From contig CACZOA010000054.1 of NCBI GenBank assembly GCA_902782665.1, forward strand, positions 58,753-122,752: 64,000 nucleotides of DNA, written 5' to 3'. This document shows, piece after piece, positions 34,945 through 44,337 of the stretch (position 1 is the first letter of the stretch; each line of letters starts with the position of its first letter). This stretch comes from an uncultured Bacteroidales bacterium. Its GTDB lineage: Bacteria; Bacteroidota; Bacteroidia; Bacteroidales; Paludibacteraceae. The position numbers were made by a program, and so were the translations under genes. The notes beneath the pieces were generated by a model. It saw only the letters and a program-made list of their open reading frames with translations, made no database searches and was not told the DNA's origin.

Positions 34945-36480
34945 ATGAGAGACAGAAAAGTAGTACTCGACGAATTTAACGAGTTTAGCCGTATCGCAGA
35001 GCTAGGCGGAGGTCAGGATAAGATCGACAAGCAGCACGAGCAAGGTAAACTTACTGCTAGAGAAAGAATTGATGTTCTTCTTGACAAGGGTACATTTGTA
35101 GAGATCGATAAGTTTGTTATCCACAACTGTTCTAATTTCGGTCTTGATAAGAAAAAAATCAGCGGAGACGGTATTGTTTCAGGCTACGGTAAAATCGACG
35201 GTCGTTTGGTATACGTATATGCATACGACTTCACAGTGCTTGGAGGTTCATTAAGCCGTACAAACGCTAACAAGATCACAAAGGTGCAGCGTCTTGCTTT
35301 GAAGATGGGTGCTCCTATCATCGCAATCAACGACTCTGGTGGTGCTCGTATCCAGGAGGGTGTTTCTGCCCTTGCAGGTTACGGTGACATCTTCTACCAG
35401 AACACAATATCTTCAGGTGTAATTCCTCAGATCTCAGTTATCATGGGTCCATGCGCAGGAGGTGCTTGCTACTCTCCAGCATTGACTGACTTCATCTTCA
35501 TGGTGAAGGAAAAGAGCCACATGTTCGTTACTGGTCCAGACGTTGTAAAGACTGTAACTCATGAGGATATCGACAAAGAGGGTCTAGGTGGAGCTGCGGT
35601 ACACGCTTCTAAGAGTGGTGTCGCTCACTTCGTAGGTGATACAGAAGAGGACACATTGATGATGGTTCGTGAGCTATTGAGCTTCTTGCCTTCTAACAAC
35701 TTCGAGGAGTGTCCATTCGCCAACACAATGGATGATCCAATGCGTGAGGACGAATCATTGAACGATTTGATTCCTGAGGATCCAAGCAAGCCATACGATA
35801 TGATCGAACTTATCGAGAGCATCGTCGACGACGGTAATTTCTTCGAAGTTCACAAGCATTTCGCTCAGAACATCATCGTTGGTTTCGCCCACATGGCAGG
35901 CAAGACAGTCGGTATCGTGGCAGACCAGCCAGCATTCCAGGCAGGTGTACTTGACATCGACTCTTCAGATAAGGCAGCTAGATTCATTCGTTTCTGCGAC
36001 TGTTTCAACATTCCAATCGTCACTCTAGAGGACGTTCCTGGATTCCTACCAGGCTGCACTCAGGAGCACAACGGTATCATCCGTCACGGAGCTAAGATCG
36101 TTTACGCTTACGTTGAGGCTACAGTTCCTAAAGTCACACTTATCACTCGTAAGGCTTACGGTGGTGCTTACATCGTGTTGGCTTCTAAGAACATCGGCAC
36201 TGATGTCAACTTGGCTTATCCAAGTGCAGAGATCGCAGTGCTTGGTGCTGAAGGAGCAGTAAACATTCTTTACCGCAAGCAGACTGGCGAGGAGAGAGCT
36301 CATACATTGGCAGAGTATGAGAAGACATTCTCTAACCCATACCGTGCTGCAGAGCTTGGATATGTTGATGAGATCATTCTTCCTGCTCAGACACGTCAGA
36401 AGATTATTCAGAGCTTGGATATGGCGCAGACAAAGAATCGCCAGAACCCAGCAAAGAAACACGGAAACATTCCACTATAA
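34945..36480 (+). CDS. acyl-CoA carboxylase, carboxyltransferase subunit (PccB-like)
   Basis: The 511-residue protein is a carboxyltransferase of the PccB/MmdA family: GKLTARERIDVLLDKGTF, the first oxyanion region NDSGGARIQEGVSALAGYGD, GPCAGGACYSPALTDF, and the second region VPGFLPGCTQEHNGIIRHGAK with KAYGGAYIVLASK. It transfers CO2 from biotin to an acyl-CoA, probably propionyl-CoA. A decarboxylase use (as in methylmalonyl-CoA decarboxylase) is possible, but no beta sodium-pump subunit is adjacent. Confidence 0.93.
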   Translation: MRDRKVVLDEFNEFSRIAELGGGQDKIDKQHEQGKLTARERIDVLLDKGTFVEIDKFVIHNCSNFGLDKKKISGDGIVSGYGKIDGRLVYVYAYDFTVLGGSLSRTNANKITKVQRLALKMGAPIIAINDSGGARIQEGVSALAGYGDIFYQNTISSGVIPQISVIMGPCAGGACYSPALTDFIFMVKEKSHMFVTGPDVVKTVTHEDIDKEGLGGAAVHASKSGVAHFVGDTEEDTLMMVRELLSFLPSNNFEECPFANTMDDPMREDESLNDLIPEDPSKPYDMIELIESIVDDGNFFEVHKHFAQNIIVGFAHMAGKTVGIVADQPAFQAGVLDIDSSDKAARFIRFCDCFNIPIVTLEDVPGFLPGCTQEHNGIIRHGAKIVYAYVEATVPKVTLITRKAYGGAYIVLASKNIGTDVNLAYPSAEIAVLGAEGAVNILYRKQTGEERAHTLAEYEKTFSNPYRAAELGYVDEIILPAQTRQKIIQSLDMAQTKNRQNPAKKHGNIPL

Positions 36481-36484
36481 AATT

Positions 36485-36516
36485 AAAAAGGCGTCTTTTT
36501 CAAGACGCCTTTTTAT
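36485..36516 (+). terminator. terminator of the carboxylase operon
   Basis: AAAAAGGCGTCTT and AAGACGCCTTTTT form a near-perfect stem 5 bp after the last stop, followed by T-rich sequence. Confidence 0.92.
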
Positions 36517-36792
36517 TAAATCTTTTGAATTGACGGAAACATCACACAACAACACTTTTGGTATTGTTTTCAGTCCGCTTCTATGCGAAAAATCCTAACA
36601 TACAACATATTGTTTATCTGTTTCTTCTTGTACGCAACGAGATAAGAGAGACAAAAACAACAATGATTTGCCAAACTGTAATACATGGAAAAGTTAAAAC
36701 ATCCATGCGGTTGCTGACATTGAAAGCATGGTATAATAAAGCATCCTATGATGCAAAACCAAAAATGACTATAATCTAAATACCCATATAAT
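36517..36792. other. 276-bp AT-rich spacer
   Basis: No gene, clear repeat or terminator seen. Short frames on both strands do not look like proteins. Confidence 0.45.
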
Positions 36793-38058
36793 ATGAGTTT
36801 AATAAAAAACATTTCATACAAGACTCTTATTCCGTTCGTATTAGCATTCATTGCGATACTGACATTCCATTTCTCAATTGATCTGACCACAGATGACTAT
36901 AAGTACTTCCGTATTTATGCGTTTGGATATTATGAGCAAGGAGACGTGTTGTCATTTTTACAATGGAGATATGCGACATGGACATCACGTGTGCTGATCG
37001 AATTCTGCACATTCTGGTTTGTACAATTCCCATTATGGGTATTTGCCATAGTCGATTCTACAATTGTGTTAGCGATAGTAGCGATGACATATTTGCTTTT
37101 CTCCAAGGGGAAAGGTATCATATATGCAGCTGTCGCAATATTGCTCACTTTCATGTATAGGATCACCGACCAAGGTTCGGCAGGGTATCTTGTGACAATG
37201 ATCGTGTATCTATGGCCTTTGGTCGCATTCTTGCCAACATTGTTTCCATTCAAAAAATCGTTGGAAAATGAAGAAGAGCCCCAATGGACAACATACGCAA
37301 TATGTGCAGCTTGCGCATTTTTCTGCTGTAACTGCGAACAGATTTGTGTGGCAGCCACTATGACGTGGGGAATGTTTGTCTTATACACATATTTCCAAAC
37401 AAAAAGCATCAACAAATTGTACTGTCTGCTTTTGCTAATCGCTTTCGCACATCTTCTGTTCATCGTAACATGTCCAGGCAATGCGGCAAGAACACAATGT
37501 GAGTTATCGCACATACCAGCCTTCGAGCATTATTCTCTTATCAGGAAAATTGCACTGTGCATAGGATCTCCAATAGTCAAATATATGGTTGTAACATCAC
37601 AGTCTTTAATAGTATGGGCATTTTCAATCATATTGCCACTAACGCTATTCATAAAGAACAAGAAAGCATACATTCCTTTGCTGGTTTCTCTGATTCCTTT
37701 TGGATTGCTTATATATTCATTTTTCAAATTCGATCCTGTTTTCACAATTTTGCATGAGACTACAGCAGGACAATTAGCGTATATCTGCGCAATATCAGTA
37801 GCTTTCTACGGATCTGTTTTCTTCACATTGTTTTATATCGGTAAAGACGAAGAATCAGTCATTACGAAATATGGACCATTATTTATCTTTTTTGTCGGAT
37901 TGACAACAAGAGCATGTCTTGGCATAACTGTTAGTTTCATAGAGATGGCAAGAACATTCTTCCTGTTGGAATACGCGATGATAGCGATAAGCATCCTGTT
38001 CATGACCCGTAATATATCAAATTGGATAGGCAGATCAAAAAAGGTAAATTTAGATTAA
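36793..38058 (+). CDS. polytopic membrane protein, DUF6056-like
   Basis: The 421-residue protein has about 11 membrane helices spread along its length. The first extracytoplasmic loop contains the charged motif DLTTDDYKYFR, followed by WRYATWTSRVLIEF; such early acidic loops are typical of GT-C-fold membrane glycosyltransferase-like proteins, and the whole fits the DUF6056 group. A lipoprotein gene follows by 19 bp and is probably cotranscribed. Glycosyl transfer is a guess from fold resemblance. Confidence 0.72.
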   Translation: MSLIKNISYKTLIPFVLAFIAILTFHFSIDLTTDDYKYFRIYAFGYYEQGDVLSFLQWRYATWTSRVLIEFCTFWFVQFPLWVFAIVDSTIVLAIVAMTYLLFSKGKGIIYAAVAILLTFMYRITDQGSAGYLVTMIVYLWPLVAFLPTLFPFKKSLENEEEPQWTTYAICAACAFFCCNCEQICVAATMTWGMFVLYTYFQTKSINKLYCLLLLIAFAHLLFIVTCPGNAARTQCELSHIPAFEHYSLIRKIALCIGSPIVKYMVVTSQSLIVWAFSIILPLTLFIKNKKAYIPLLVSLIPFGLLIYSFFKFDPVFTILHETTAGQLAYICAISVAFYGSVFFTLFYIGKDEESVITKYGPLFIFFVGLTTRACLGITVSFIEMARTFFLLEYAMIAISILFMTRNISNWIGRSKKVNLD

Positions 38059-38077
38059 CATTATTTCGGAATAGCAA

Positions 38078-38635
38078 ATGAAAAAGATCACATATTTTTT
38101 ATTAGTTTCTTTATTGTTGTCTGTAGTCACTTCATGTAAAAAAGAGGTGGTAAGAGGCACACAGACACCAAAAAATGTAATTGAGATTGAAGGAGGAAGA
38201 AAAATCGGACAGATGGCCAAGCACTATGATTTCAGGGAAAAGTTCTTGCCATGCTGGGACTATGGATTCTCCGACAATGAAGATTTCGGACGTTGGTGTG
38301 TAGGAGAAAAAGGATTTTTGATTTTTCAAGTCAGAAAGAACGCCACAGTCACATTGCGACTTGATTTCGTGGCATTTGTTTCTGACAACCATAAAGCAGA
38401 CAGTATCAGAATCGCCACAAACGGAGTGGAGTGTGGAGAATTTGTAATCACTGAGAACAAGTCCATCTTCCTGAATCTGGACAGCAGACATATCACGAAC
38501 AACAATGCGATAGAGCTAGAGTTGTTTCCTTTGAATCCGAAGACACCAAAAGAATTAGGAATCAACGAAGACATCAGAAAAATCGGTTTCGGTCTGAGAT
38601 CAGTGACACTGTGGGCTTATTATCCTGTAGAATAA
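38078..38635 (+). CDS. lipoprotein, unknown
   Basis: The 185-residue protein has a lipoprotein signal ending VVTSC (Cys about 20). The mature part is beta-rich with Phe/Trp (CWDYGFSDNEDFGRWCVGEKG) and a patterned end (IGFGLRSVTLWAYYPVE); it could be a carbohydrate-binding-like sandwich, but I recognise no family. It follows the DUF6056-like gene closely. Confidence 0.72.
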   Translation: MKKITYFLLVSLLLSVVTSCKKEVVRGTQTPKNVIEIEGGRKIGQMAKHYDFREKFLPCWDYGFSDNEDFGRWCVGEKGFLIFQVRKNATVTLRLDFVAFVSDNHKADSIRIATNGVECGEFVITENKSIFLNLDSRHITNNNAIELELFPLNPKTPKELGINEDIRKIGFGLRSVTLWAYYPVE

Positions 38636-38709
38636 ACGACTACATATGAGGGTTGGATTCAACACTCATTTTGTTAACAAGCGGCATGGAAATAATCGGT
38701 AAAATTTAG

Positions 38710-38717
38710 TAACTTTG
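38710..38717 (+). promoter_or_regulatory. -7 box of the queC-queF promoter
   Basis: TAACTTTG followed by CACCG, 19 bp before the queC ATG. The leader is too short for a preQ1 riboswitch. Confidence 0.65.
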
Positions 38718-38736
38718 CACCGTCAAAAATAAAGAT

Positions 38737-39390
38737 ATGGAAAAAACAGCGGTGGTATTATTGTCCGGCGGACAAGATTCAACAACTTGCCTATACTGGG
38801 CAAAAAAGAATTTCGACAAAGTGTACGCAATCGGTTTCAACTATGGACAGAAACATGTGTTGGAGAACGAGATCGCGACAGCCATAGCCAAAGAGGCTGG
38901 CGTCCCCTACGTCATCCATAAGATTGACACCATCGCAAATCTTCACCACAACTCACTCACCGACCATTCTATGGACGTATGCAAGGAGAAACCGGCAAAC
39001 GAACTGCCAAACACATTCGTCGCCGGCAGAAACCTGATATTCCTGACATACGCAGCCGTCTACGCATACACAATCGGTGCGCACCACCTTGTGACTGGAG
39101 TGTCGGAGGCAGACTACAGCGGATACCCAGACTGCAGAAACACATTCATCAAAGCAGCGAATGCGGCAGTGGCTCTCGCCCTCGACTATGATATCGAAAT
39201 ACACACACCACTGATGTGGCGTGACAAAGCGCAAGTATGGCAACTCTCAGACGAGCTTGGCGTACTTGATTTGGTGAGAACAAAAACACTCACATGCTAC
39301 AACGGCATCCCAGCGGACGGATGCGGAGAATGTCCGGCATGCCGTCTACGCAAAGCAGGATTGGAAAAATATTTGTCGACAAAGAAATAG
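38737..39390 (+). CDS. queC: 7-cyano-7-deazaguanine synthase
   Basis: QueC turns carboxy-deazaguanine into preQ0 for queuosine in tRNA. The 217-residue protein has the PP-loop [32 protein letters not shown] and the C-terminal zinc ligands in [10 protein letters not shown]. queF follows by 7 bp; queD and queE are not in the window. Confidence 0.96.
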   Translation: MEKTAVVLLSGGQDSTTCLYWAKKNFDKVYAIGFNYGQKHVLENEIATAIAKEAGVPYVIHKIDTIANLHHNSLTDHSMDVCKEKPANELPNTFVAGRNLIFLTYAAVYAYTIGAHHLVTGVSEADYSGYPDCRNTFIKAANAAVALALDYDIEIHTPLMWRDKAQVWQLSDELGVLDLVRTKTLTCYNGIPADGCGECPACRLRKAGLEKYLSTKK

Positions 39391-39397
39391 TCATCAT

Positions 39398-39868
39398 ATG
39401 TCACTTACACAACTTGGAAGCAAACAGACAACATACTCGTCTGACTACAATCCATCAGTACTGGAAACGTTTGACAACAAACACCAGGGCAACGACTATT
39501 GGGTGAAATTCAACTGCCCAGAATTCACAAGTCTCTGCCCTATCACAGGTCAACCAGATTTCGCAACAATATACATCAGCTACATACCGAATGTGAAGAT
39601 GGTTGAAAGCAAGAGCCTCAAGCTCTATCTTTTCAGTTTCCGCAACCACGGAGATTTTCATGAAGACTGTGTCAACATCATCATGAAGGATCTTATCAAA
39701 CTGATGGATCCTAAATATATTGAAGTATGGGGAAAATTTATGCCACGAGGAGGAATCAGCATTGATCCATATTGCAACTATGGAAAGCCAGGAACCAAAT
39801 ATGCGGAAATGGCAGAATATCGTCTGATAAGGCACGATATGAACCCTGAAACTATTGACAACAGATAA
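39398..39868 (+). CDS. queF: preQ0 reductase QueF
   Basis: QueF reduces the nitrile preQ0 to preQ1 with NADPH. The 156-residue single-domain type has the catalytic Cys in [14 protein letters not shown], the substrate motif [21 protein letters not shown] and the C-terminal [12 protein letters not shown]. Together with queC it covers the last steps from CDG to preQ1. Confidence 0.95.
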   Translation: MSLTQLGSKQTTYSSDYNPSVLETFDNKHQGNDYWVKFNCPEFTSLCPITGQPDFATIYISYIPNVKMVESKSLKLYLFSFRNHGDFHEDCVNIIMKDLIKLMDPKYIEVWGKFMPRGGISIDPYCNYGKPGTKYAEMAEYRLIRHDMNPETIDNR

Positions 39869-39921
39869 TTTTCATAGCTTTTTTGCAAAAAATATGCAGG
39901 AAATGAATGTTTAATAATGTT

Positions 39922-39939
39922 TTTGTATATTTTTGCATA
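39922..39939. promoter_or_regulatory. candidate ARG box over the argR promoter
   Basis: TTTGTATATTTTTGCATA matches the ArgR consensus TNTGNATWWWWATNCANA at 11 of 12 fixed positions. It contains a -7 box (TATTTTTG, 39928-39935), so ArgR bound here would block the promoter of argR-GNAT-argG. Confidence 0.55.
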
Positions 39940-40058
39940 GTGTTTTGCAACATAAAAATTCGCAAAACTCATCACGGATACTTAATTTACTCATTTGCAA
40001 CCCGTTACCTTACATTTTCGATAAATTATGGTAGGTTGCAGTCATAAATGAAGCGACA

Positions 40059-40523
40059 GTGAAAAACAAAAACAGAAGAATTTCCGTAATACAGGAGATT
40101 ATAGCAACGACAAAAGTCGGAAGCCAGGACGAATTGCTCCAGCTTTTGACAAACAAAGGTTTCAACCTTACTCAAGCCACTTTGTCTCGCGATTTGAAAG
40201 CGATGAAGGTGGTGAAGACTCCGGCTGTAGATGGAGGATATTGCTATAAACTGCCTGCAAACGACGATCAAGCAGATGCACAGGCAGCATACCTATCCAG
40301 TGCAGCTGTAACGATAGATTTTTCTGGAAACATACTCGTCATCCATACACGTGCAGGATATGCGAGCAGTATGGCATACCGAATTGACGACGAGGCCTCA
40401 GATGTCATCATTGGCACCGTAGCAGGAGAGGACACTGTAGTATGCGTGATGAAAGAAGGGATGACAAAGCGTGCTGTAATCGAATCGCTAAGCAAGATTA
40501 TTCCAACATTGAAGAAAGATTAA
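40059..40523 (+). CDS. argR: arginine repressor
   Basis: ArgR binds DNA with arginine as corepressor. The 154-residue protein has an N-terminal winged helix (about 5-70, DELLQLLTNKGFNLTQATLSRDL) and a C-terminal arginine-binding domain (GTVAGEDTVVCVMK). The start is GTG; the nearby ATG at 40048 runs into a stop after four codons. It heads argR, GNAT, argG with 10-12 bp gaps. Confidence 0.95.
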   Translation: MKNKNRRISVIQEIIATTKVGSQDELLQLLTNKGFNLTQATLSRDLKAMKVVKTPAVDGGYCYKLPANDDQADAQAAYLSSAAVTIDFSGNILVIHTRAGYASSMAYRIDDEASDVIIGTVAGEDTVVCVMKEGMTKRAVIESLSKIIPTLKKD

Positions 40524-40533
40524 TTCATTAGCA

Positions 40534-41241
40534 ATGGATCAGATTCAAGATCAAAAGCAAGAACCAGAAATAAAGATTGTGCTTGCAGACGAGAGCCACG
40601 TGCACTACGTCGATGAAATTTTGGAGACTATAGCCGCAGCGGCTAAAGTGCGAGGCACAGGTATTGCCAAGCGAAATCCGGAATATGTAAAGCAGAAGAT
40701 GATTGAAGGAAAAGCTGTGTTGGCTTTATGTGGCGATGATTTTGCCGGTTTTAGCTACATTGAGACATGGGACAACAAGCAATATGTCACGACATCAGGT
40801 TTGATTGTGCCAGACAGATACCGTGGCAGAGGATTGGCTCGTCGAATCAAACACATGACATTCTCATTGGCTCGTGCGCGTTGGCCTGAGGCTAAGATAT
40901 TCAGTCTTACAAGTGGAGCGGCAGTGATGAAACTAAACACACAGCATGGATACAAACCTGTAACTTTCGCACAGTTGACAAACGACGAGAGTTTCTGGCA
41001 CGGTTGTGAAGGATGTGTAAACTTCGATGTCCTTCAACGTACAGACAGAAGATATTGCATCTGCACAGGTATGTTGTTTGATCCTAATGATCCAGACTGT
41101 TTGGAAACAGCTCAAAAGGAATTGGATCTTGATCCAACCTGCAGAGAAACAATAGAGGCAAAATATGGTCCTATGCCATACAAACTGCCAGAGAAAGAGT
41201 CTAAGACTCTATTGGATAAGATAAAGTCTTTATTTAAATAA
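40534..41241 (+). CDS. GNAT acetyltransferase in the arginine operon
   Basis: The 235-residue protein has an acetyl-CoA-binding GNAT core: GFSYIETW, LIVPDRYRGRGLARRIKHMTFSLAR (the Q/RxxGxG/A type loop), and FSLTSGAAVMKLNTQHGYKPV. The C-terminus (about 150-235) has Cys pairs (HGCEGCVNFD) and a charged end. It lies between argR and argG with tiny gaps, so a role in arginine biosynthesis is likely; N-acetylglutamate synthase activity is a reasonable hypothesis, since that step needs a GNAT enzyme. Confidence 0.88.
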   Translation: MDQIQDQKQEPEIKIVLADESHVHYVDEILETIAAAAKVRGTGIAKRNPEYVKQKMIEGKAVLALCGDDFAGFSYIETWDNKQYVTTSGLIVPDRYRGRGLARRIKHMTFSLARARWPEAKIFSLTSGAAVMKLNTQHGYKPVTFAQLTNDESFWHGCEGCVNFDVLQRTDRRYCICTGMLFDPNDPDCLETAQKELDLDPTCRETIEAKYGPMPYKLPEKESKTLLDKIKSLFK

Positions 41242-41252
41242 ATTAAATAAAA

Positions 41253-42461
41253 ATGGCAAACAAAAAAGTAGTAGTAGCATTCAGCGGCGGTTTGGATACA
41301 TCTTTCACAGTGATGTACCTTGCCAAAGAGAAAGGTTACGATGTATATGCAGCTTGTGCTAACACAGGTGGTTTCAGCGAGGAGCAACTAAAGCAGAACG
41401 AGGAGAACGCCTACAAATTGGGCGCTGTTAAATATGTCACTCTTGACGTAACAAAGGAATACTACGACAAGAGCTTGAAATTCATGGTATTCGGTAACGT
41501 ATTGAGAAACGGTACATATCCTATCTCTGTATCTTCAGAGCGTATTTTCCAGGGTATGGCTATCGCACGCTACGCAAACGAGATCGGTGCAGACGCAATC
41601 GCTCACGGATCAACAGGTGCCGGCAACGACCAGGTACGTTTCGATATGACATTCTTGGTAATGTCTCCAAACGTTGAGATCATCACTCTTACTCGTGACA
41701 TGGCACTTACTCGCCAGTATGAGATCGACTACTTGAACCAGCATGGTTTCGCAGCAGACTGGACTAAGTTGAAGTACTCTTACAACGTAGGTATTTGGGG
41801 AACTTCAATCTGCGGTGGTGAGATCCTTGATTCACGTGAAGGTTTGCCAGAGACAGCTTATTTGAAGCAGGTAACTAAGACTGGAAGCGAGCGTTTGAAG
41901 ATCGGTTTCAAGAAAGGTGAGATCTGCTCGGTTAACGGAAAAGAATACACAGACAAGATCGCAGCTATCCAGGAGATAGAGAAGATCGCAGCTGCATACG
42001 GTATCGGTCGTGATATGCACGTAGGTGACACTATCATCGGTATCAAGGGACGTGTAGGATTCGAGGCTGCAGCTCCAATGGTTATCATCGGTGCTCACAA
42101 ATTCTTGGAGAAATACACTCTTTCTAAGTGGCAGCAGTACTGGAAGGATCAGGTTGCAAACTGGTACGGAATGTTCCTACACGAGAGCCAGTATCTTGAG
42201 CCAGTGATGCGTGATATCGAGGCTATGCTTCAGGAAAGCCAGCGTCACGTAAACGGTGAGGTTATTCTTGAGCTTCGTCCTTACACATTCTCAACAGTTG
42301 GTGTTGATTCTAAGGACGACTTGGTTAAGACTAAGTTCGGTGAGTATGGTGAGATGAACAAGGGATGGACAAGTGAGGACGCTAAGGGATTCATCAAGGT
42401 GACTTCAGTGCCATTGAGAGTGTTCTACACAAACCACCCAGACGATGCAAAGGACATCTAA
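41253..42461 (+). CDS. argG: argininosuccinate synthase
   Basis: ArgG joins citrulline and aspartate with ATP. The 402-residue protein has the PP-loop VVAFSGGLDTSF, STGAGNDQVRF, IWGTSICGGEI and the C-terminal domain with EGFV-like substitutes (RVGFEAAAPMVI). It is the third gene of the arg operon. Confidence 0.95.
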   Translation: MANKKVVVAFSGGLDTSFTVMYLAKEKGYDVYAACANTGGFSEEQLKQNEENAYKLGAVKYVTLDVTKEYYDKSLKFMVFGNVLRNGTYPISVSSERIFQGMAIARYANEIGADAIAHGSTGAGNDQVRFDMTFLVMSPNVEIITLTRDMALTRQYEIDYLNQHGFAADWTKLKYSYNVGIWGTSICGGEILDSREGLPETAYLKQVTKTGSERLKIGFKKGEICSVNGKEYTDKIAAIQEIEKIAAAYGIGRDMHVGDTIIGIKGRVGFEAAAPMVIIGAHKFLEKYTLSKWQQYWKDQVANWYGMFLHESQYLEPVMRDIEAMLQESQRHVNGEVILELRPYTFSTVGVDSKDDLVKTKFGEYGEMNKGWTSEDAKGFIKVTSVPLRVFYTNHPDDAKDI

Positions 42462-42490
42462 AGCAAAGAACATTTAATATATTTATAGAA

Positions 42491-42518
42491 AGCGAAGGTG
42501 AAAATCTTCGCTTTTCTT
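42491..42518 (+). terminator. terminator after argG
   Basis: AGCGAAG-gtgaaaat-CTTCGCT stem followed by TTTCTTTTG. Confidence 0.85.
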
Positions 42519-42728
42519 TTGATTCTTCCATTCGCTGACTGATTTTGAGGATTGTTAAGGGCGGAACGCCCTACCCCCCTCCTACCCAAGTGCGAGCCGT
42601 AGGCGAGCACATATAAAAATACAGAGGAAGAAGTTCTATGAGAAAGTCTACGACTTTTTTAAGGGGATGAGACAAAAGATCAGTCAGAAACTATGGCAGA
42701 GTATTCATTTTAAACATCGGCTAAAACT

Positions 42729-43019
42729 ATGCAAGAAATAATAATGACTCCCGACGTATGTATGCGATTCCTTGTGTGGTCGTACTACTATCATGATATC
42801 CGTCCGGCAAAAAACATCAGTTATAAAGAGTGTGGCAAATTTTCTGATGCCGACGCTGCTCATCTTGATGAACTGAAAGAGATGCTTTTCAAATGTTTTG
42901 AGGAGGATTCTGTGGAGAGGGCATGCGACCAATTCTACAAAGCTAAGATGCTGCAGGAGCCATGTCCGTTTCCTCAAACGGAATTGGATATGATGTTTGC
43001 GAAGGAACTTGAACCGTAA
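42729..43019 (+). CDS. small hypothetical protein
   Basis: The 96-residue protein is soluble, rich in Cys, Tyr, Asp and Glu (CMRFLVWSYYYHDIRP, DAAHLDELKEMLFKCFEED, EPCPFPQTELDMMF). The amino-acid balance looks real. A longer frame on the other strand (42705-43091) is less protein-like, so I prefer this one. The function is unknown. Confidence 0.55.
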   Translation: MQEIIMTPDVCMRFLVWSYYYHDIRPAKNISYKECGKFSDADAAHLDELKEMLFKCFEEDSVERACDQFYKAKMLQEPCPFPQTELDMMFAKELEP

Positions 43020-43282
43020 AAATGCAAATGACATTAAAATATAACCTCTAACGAGGTAATGAATGACCCCCATCATCATATTTTCTACCAATATGTAACG
43101 TCTAACGGCGTAATTGGGATGTATTCATCTGCGATAATTACGCATTATGCATTTTATCATGACACGCACGTCCGTGCGTCTCTACGAGGGTTGAATCCAT
43201 CAGCAGTTTGGATTTTCCCAACAATTACGCATTACGCATTATGAATTACGAATTTTCCAGCGACCACAAGGGATCGCCCCTA
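43020..43282. repeat. 263-bp repeat-rich spacer
   Basis: It holds TAACCTCTAACGAGGTAATG and TAACGTCTAACGGCGTAATT words, then the reverse-oriented copy of the 28190 repeat (CACGCACGTCCGTGCGTCTC at about 43155), AATTACGCATTACGCATT words (43219-43256) and CGACCACAAGGGATCGCCCC (about 43260), which recurs at about 60133-60157. Confidence 0.75.
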
Positions 43283-44179
43283 CTATTTTATCAAATCTTT
43301 TATCTTGATTCCCTCTTTTGGCAGGGCGATTCGTGTCGGACCTAATCTATCATAATATTCTTTCTGTGCACGTCGTCCCATACATATTGCCCCGTAGACG
43401 TATTTGTAATCCATCTCCATTCCGAGATCCCAGTAGGCAAAACCGTTCTCTTTCAACCATGTGCCCAACGCAGCCATCTGCACTGTGCCACTGTTGTCTT
43501 CAATGTGGAAGCCACACAGACTGGCATAGGCATTACGTGTGATGAAACCGAGTTCTCCAGCCACCAACTCGTCGCCTTTCCATAGCTCCACACTGTCCAC
43601 ACTCACTTCGTCATCCGGATTGTCGTGGATTGCCTTAAATGTTTCGAGCAGAGGTGGCACGACCCACGTCTCCTCATATTGGGAAATGAGAGTCTCGGCA
43701 CATAAATCAAAATTTTTATTGAATGTCAGAGTATAGTCGCCAAAATGTTGACGGACATACCTCCTGGTTTTCTTCGGAAATTTGAACTCATCAAAGTCGA
43801 CGATCATCTTTTTCAGATGATGACGGATAGTCATGAAATATCGCCACGCATACACCCCACCCTTCACTTTCTTCACATTGGAAAGGCGATCTCTGAAATC
43901 CATCAGCTCCTCCTCCGTCATCACCATCTTCTCCATCGACATCGGATAATAGCCAAGAGAAAGAGCCTTTCTGACGATCTTCTCATCGAAATCCGCACAC
44001 ACAGCATCCTCCTCAATTGTTTCAAGTACATATTCGTCGATTTCCTTCAAGCCGACGGTGCTCTTGCAATTTCTGTGATTATCGACAAGTTTGACCTCCA
44101 GATTATCGAGATCTCCGACGTCGCATATTCTCACGCCAGACTCATAGGTTGCCAGTTCAAATACATCTTTATAGGTCAT
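43283..44179 (-). CDS. Aat-like leucyl/phenylalanyl-tRNA--protein transferase family protein
   Basis: The 298-residue protein has a C-terminal half (about 160-290) that fits the GNAT-like fold of Aat: VELWKGDELVAGELGFITR, then GTWLKENGFAYWDLGMEMDYKYV. Aat adds Leu or Phe to proteins for N-end-rule decay. The N-terminal 100 residues (acidic) are not typical of Aat, and the protein is longer than the usual 230 or so, so it may be a divergent relative with another acceptor. It stands alone. Confidence 0.5.
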   Translation of the reverse strand: MTYKDVFELATYESGVRICDVGDLDNLEVKLVDNHRNCKSTVGLKEIDEYVLETIEEDAVCADFDEKIVRKALSLGYYPMSMEKMVMTEEELMDFRDRLSNVKKVKGGVYAWRYFMTIRHHLKKMIVDFDEFKFPKKTRRYVRQHFGDYTLTFNKNFDLCAETLISQYEETWVVPPLLETFKAIHDNPDDEVSVDSVELWKGDELVAGELGFITRNAYASLCGFHIEDNSGTVQMAALGTWLKENGFAYWDLGMEMDYKYVYGAICMGRRAQKEYYDRLGPTRIALPKEGIKIKDLIK

Positions 44180-44262
44180 AAACGCAGTTTCTTATTCGTC
44201 TCACAAAAATATAAAAAGATACGGAATGCTTTTTGTTTATTTTTATCCCATTGTAAAATTAT

Positions 44263-44270
44263 TATATTTG
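44263..44270 (+). promoter_or_regulatory. -7 box for the YD-repeat protein at 44338
   Basis: TATATTTG followed by C, 67 bp before the start. Confidence 0.55.
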
Positions 44271-44337
44271 CAATTCAAATGACGTTTTTTGATTCAGTAA
44301 GATAACGGTTTGGAGAAAGTCTCTAATAATAAGCATA

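Noticed and set aside
38640-38736. preQ1 riboswitch before queC
   Set aside because: The likely start site is only about 14 nt before the ATG, too short for an aptamer.
42705-43091. 128-codon minus-strand frame opposite the small protein at 42729
   Set aside because: Its sequence is rich in Phe, His and Arg without domains, while the plus-strand frame has a balanced composition; it also overlaps repeat words.
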